Assembly: GCA_021812385.1 (NCBI GenBank)
Contig: JAKANO010000011.1
Span: 51,260-115,259, forward strand
Direction: 5' to 3'
From: Pseudomonadota bacterium
GTDB taxonomy: Bacteria; Pseudomonadota; Gammaproteobacteria; Burkholderiales; Thiobacteraceae
DNA: 64,000 bases
The notes beneath the pieces are model-generated. The model saw only the letters and a list, made by a program, of their open reading frames with translations. It was not told the origin of the DNA and searched no databases. Shown here piece after piece: positions 61,097-64,000 of the stretch. The position numbers were made by a program, and so were the translations under genes. Position 1 is the stretch's first letter. Each line of letters starts with the position of its first letter.

Positions 61097-63718
61097 ATGA
61101 AATCCAGTGAAATTCGCCAACGCTTCCTTGACTATTTCGCGAGCAAGGGGCATACCATCGTCGCATCCAGCTCATTGGTGCCGGGCAATGACCCGACGCT
61201 GCTCTTCACCAATGCCGGCATGGTGCAGTTCAAGGATGCATTCCTTGGCCGTGAAACCCGGCCTTATGTGCGCGCCACGAGTTCGCAGCGCTGCGTGCGC
61301 GCCGGCGGCAAGCACAATGACCTGGAAAACGTCGGCTACACCGCACGCCACCATACTTTTTTCGAAATGCTCGGCAACTTCAGCTTCGGCGATTACTTCA
61401 AGCGCAACGCGATTCAATACGCCTGGGAATTTCTTACCGTTGAAATGCAAATCCCGGCAGAGAAATTATGGGTCACGGTGTACCACGAGGACGACGAAGC
61501 GGCGGATATCTGGCTGAACGAAATCGGCGTACCGCCGGAGCGCCTGGCGCGCATCGGCGACAAGCCGGGTGCCGGCCAATATCAATCGGATAATTTCTGG
61601 TCCATGGGCGATACCGGCCCGTGCGGTCCGTGCACCGAGATTTTCTACGACCACGGCCCGGCAGTGGCCGGTGGCCCGCCCGGCACGCCGGAGCAGGACG
61701 GCGACCGCTACATCGAAATCTGGAACCTGGTGTTCATGCAGTTCAACCGCGACGATAACGGCGTGATGCATTCCCTGCCCAAGCCTTCGGTGGATACCGG
61801 CATGGGCCTGGAGCGCATCAGTGCGGTGATGCAGCATGTGCACAGCAATTACGAGATCGATCTGTTTCAGGACTTGATCGAGGCCGCGGCCAAAGCCACC
61901 GGCGCCAAGGACCTCAGCAACAACTCGCTCAAGGTCATCGCCGACCATATTCGCGCTTGTTCGTTCTTGATCGTGGACGGCGTGATTCCGAGCAACGAAG
62001 GGCGCGGTTATGTGCTGCGCCGCATCATTCGCCGCGCGCTGCGCCACGGGCATAAATTGGAGCAAAAAGAGCCGTTTTTCTATTTGCTGGTGGAAGACTT
62101 GGCCAAGGCCATGGGCGCCGCGTATCCGGAGCTGGTGGCGGTGAAGGATAAAGTGGCTGCGGTGCTGAAACAGGAAGAAGAAAAATTCGCCGAGACCCTG
62201 GAGCACGGCATGGGCGTGCTGGACAGCGCGATGCGCGGCAGCGGCGGCGATCGCATTCTGGATGGCGAAACCGTATTCCGTTTATACGATACGTTTGGAT
62301 TCCCGCTCGATCTCACCGCCGATGTGGCGCGCGAGCGCGGCTTCAATGTGGATTTCGCCGGCTTCGAGCATGCGATGCAAATGCAGCGCGAACGCGCGCG
62401 CGCCGCCAACAAATTCCAAATGGGCCAGACCGTCAAGTTCGAAGGCCAGCCCACGGTATTCCACGGCTACGATAATCTCGACTATAGCGGGCGCGTGCTG
62501 GCGCTGTATAAAGAAGGCACGCAAGTCAGCAGCATTCAAGCCGGCGATGCGGCCGTGGTGGTGCTCGATGGTACGCCGTTCTATGCCGAATCCGGTGGGC
62601 AGGTGGGCGATCGCGGCGAATTGAATTCGCCCGAAGGCACCTTCATGGTCGAAGACACGCAGAAAATCCAAGCGGAAGTATTCGGCCATAAAGGCGTGCT
62701 GAAAATCGGCGCGCTGGCGGTGGGCGATACAGTAGAAGCGCATGTCGATCCCGTGTCGCGCCAACGCGCAGCCTGGAACCATTCCGCGACGCACTTGCTG
62801 CATGCGGCATTGCGCAAAGTGTTAGGCAATCACGTCACGCAAAAAGGTTCATTGGTAGATGCGCAGCGCACCCGCTTCGACTTCTCCCATCCGCATGCAG
62901 TGACGGCGGAAGAGCAGCAAATCATCGAAACCTTGGTGAATGATGCGATTCGCGCCAATCCGCCGGTGGAAGTGCGGCGCATGAAATACGATCAAGCCAT
63001 CAAGCATGGCGCGATGGCCTTGTTCGGCGAGAAATACGGCGACGAAGTGCGCGTCATCGGCATGGGCGATTTCTCCACCGAGTTGTGCGGCGGCACGCAC
63101 GTCAAGCGTTGCGGCGATATTGGCTTATTCAAGATTGTTTCCGAAGGCGGCGTGGCGGCCGGCATTCGCCGCATCGAAGCCGTCACCGGCGATGGCGCGG
63201 TAGACTACATCCAGAAGCAACAACATATCTTGATGGAAGCCGCCGGCGCACTCAAAGCGCAGCCGCAAGAAGTGACGCAAAAAATCGCGCAAGTGTTGGA
63301 CAACGTGCGCACGCTGGAGAAAGAACTGGCGCGCCTGAAATCCAAGCTGGCGGCGGCGCAAGGGGATGACCTGACCAATAGCGCCGAGGATGTGAAGGGC
63401 GTGAAAGTGCTCGCCGCCGAAATCGACGGCGCCGATGCCAAGGCCTTGCGCGAGACGCTGGATAAATTGAAAGACAAGCTCGGCTCTGCCGCCATCGTAC
63501 TCGGCGCGCGTGAAGGCGATAAAGTGACCTTGATCGCCGGCGTGACTGCCGACCTCACTGCAAAAGTGAAGGCCGGGGAGCTGGTGAACCATGTCGCCTC
63601 GCAATGCGGCGGCAAGGGTGGCGGGCGGCCGGATATGGCGCAGGCGGGCGGCACCTTGCCGGATAATTTGCCGAAGGCGTTGGAGAGTGTGGCGGCGTGG
63701 GTGGGATCGAAGATTTGA
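61097..63718 (+). CDS. alaS: Alanine-tRNA ligase
   Basis: This 873-residue synthetase has the catalytic core (motif 1 and [20 protein letters not shown] near 58-77), editing domain with zinc-site residues [12 protein letters not shown] and [13 protein letters not shown], and a C-terminal oligomerisation/C-Ala region with [21 protein letters not shown] precedes ATG 61097. It follows the recA-recX region as in many proteobacteria. Confidence 0.97.
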   Translation: MKSSEIRQRFLDYFASKGHTIVASSSLVPGNDPTLLFTNAGMVQFKDAFLGRETRPYVRATSSQRCVRAGGKHNDLENVGYTARHHTFFEMLGNFSFGDYFKRNAIQYAWEFLTVEMQIPAEKLWVTVYHEDDEAADIWLNEIGVPPERLARIGDKPGAGQYQSDNFWSMGDTGPCGPCTEIFYDHGPAVAGGPPGTPEQDGDRYIEIWNLVFMQFNRDDNGVMHSLPKPSVDTGMGLERISAVMQHVHSNYEIDLFQDLIEAAAKATGAKDLSNNSLKVIADHIRACSFLIVDGVIPSNEGRGYVLRRIIRRALRHGHKLEQKEPFFYLLVEDLAKAMGAAYPELVAVKDKVAAVLKQEEEKFAETLEHGMGVLDSAMRGSGGDRILDGETVFRLYDTFGFPLDLTADVARERGFNVDFAGFEHAMQMQRERARAANKFQMGQTVKFEGQPTVFHGYDNLDYSGRVLALYKEGTQVSSIQAGDAAVVVLDGTPFYAESGGQVGDRGELNSPEGTFMVEDTQKIQAEVFGHKGVLKIGALAVGDTVEAHVDPVSRQRAAWNHSATHLLHAALRKVLGNHVTQKGSLVDAQRTRFDFSHPHAVTAEEQQIIETLVNDAIRANPPVEVRRMKYDQAIKHGAMALFGEKYGDEVRVIGMGDFSTELCGGTHVKRCGDIGLFKIVSEGGVAAGIRRIEAVTGDGAVDYIQKQQHILMEAAGALKAQPQEVTQKIAQVLDNVRTLEKELARLKSKLAAAQGDDLTNSAEDVKGVKVLAAEIDGADAKALRETLDKLKDKLGSAAIVLGAREGDKVTLIAGVTADLTAKVKAGELVNHVASQCGGKGGGRPDMAQAGGTLPDNLPKALESVAAWVGSKI

Positions 63719-64000
63719 TCTGCTGAGTTTATTCGGTATGCGCTGCGCGCGGATTGTTTTAGGGCCGGGATGCCCCGGCATGCCAGTTCTTTTTCTTGCT
63801 TGTCCAAGAAAAAGGAACCAAAAAGAAGGACACCCCGGTTCGCCGGTCGCCCGCTGGGCGACTCCCCTGCGTTGCTCGCCACGCCGGGCGTCGGATTCGA
63901 ACTCGCGCGATCCGCTGCGCGGCCACGCGCTCAAACATGAATCCGCCGACAGCCCCCGGCGCGGCTGCGCTACTCGGCGGCTCGCAGGGGCCCCAACGGC
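63719..64000. repeat. GC-rich repeat-like stretch with a hairpin
   Basis: No convincing gene. ttctttttcttg and caagaaaaaggaa near 63787-63819 form an imperfect hairpin. The rest resembles repeat DNA seen in many genomes, with coding-like but incoherent frames. Identity cannot be settled here. Confidence 0.4.

Noticed and set aside
63887..63905. tRNA-like gattcgaac segment after alaS
   Set aside because: It resembles a T-arm fragment, but no acceptor or anticodon arms surround it.

Overview
The window is a stretch of chromosome that looks betaproteobacterial, most likely from the Nitrosomonadales or a neighbouring order. The evidence is gene order and family content: recA-recX followed by alaS, yebC-ruvC-ruvA-ruvB-ybgC-tolQRAB-pal-cpoB, rplU-rpmA-obgE-proB divergent from ispB, a PP0621-family gene upstream of a PilS/PilR-like pair, class Ia nrdAB and a HemP-family gene. 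Taxonomy is inferred from these families only. Coding density is high and the GC content is moderate to high. No rRNA, CRISPR array, prophage or complete insertion sequence was seen, and there is one tRNA gene, tRNA-Pro(CGG).

Layout. 1-5.8 kb: a truncated membrane gene, an exported TPR protein, a membrane diguanylate cyclase, a secreted phosphoesterase, a MITE-like repeat and a small eRF1-like protein. 5.8-9.2 kb: the most accessory part, with an orphan J-domain protein, two REP-like repeats and a DNA methyltransferase fused in frame to a NotI-like restriction endonuclease. 9.2-15.9 kb: nrdB, nrdA, purU and a methyltransferase with a SlyD-like piece. 15.9-19.6 kb: an iron-regulated operon on the minus strand (hemP, FMN-binding protein, apbE, di-heme-like membrane protein, porin) behind a Fur-box-like site. 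19.6-27.2 kb: ampD, a Ca2+/cation antiporter, glgP, pilRS-like genes and tRNA-Pro. 27.4-41.5 kb: ispB, rplU-rpmA-obgE-proB, the Tol-Pal genes, ruvCAB (with a four-helix-bundle gene inserted between ruvA and ruvB), yebC and a HerA-like ATPase. 41.7-51.5 kb: a large unrecognised protein with a degenerate PilZ-like end, an M42-like peptidase, clsB, an EEP-family enzyme, nudB, sugE, aspS, a DUF502 protein, an FmdB-like zinc ribbon and an ankyrin protein. 51.5-54.3 kb: an ECF sigma/anti-sigma pair divergent from a phosphoesterase-cupredoxin operon; both directions carry the same promoter pattern. 54.3-64 kb: a PAS-GGDEF protein, a CapW/BrxR-type WYL regulator, recA-recX, a BrnT/BrnA toxin-antitoxin pair, another PAS-GGDEF protein and alaS.

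Three things stand out. (1) A single reading frame carries a predicted N4-cytosine methyltransferase and a NotI-family nuclease. The junction has a run of seven A and a strong Shine-Dalgarno plus ATG, so both fused and separate products are possible. (2) A Fur-type site precedes hemP and four more genes that together look like a flavin- and haem-based extracytoplasmic electron-transfer or ferric-reduction pathway. (3) An ECF sigma factor appears to drive itself and a divergent phosphoesterase-cupredoxin operon from matching GGAATA-N16-GGTWTA elements.
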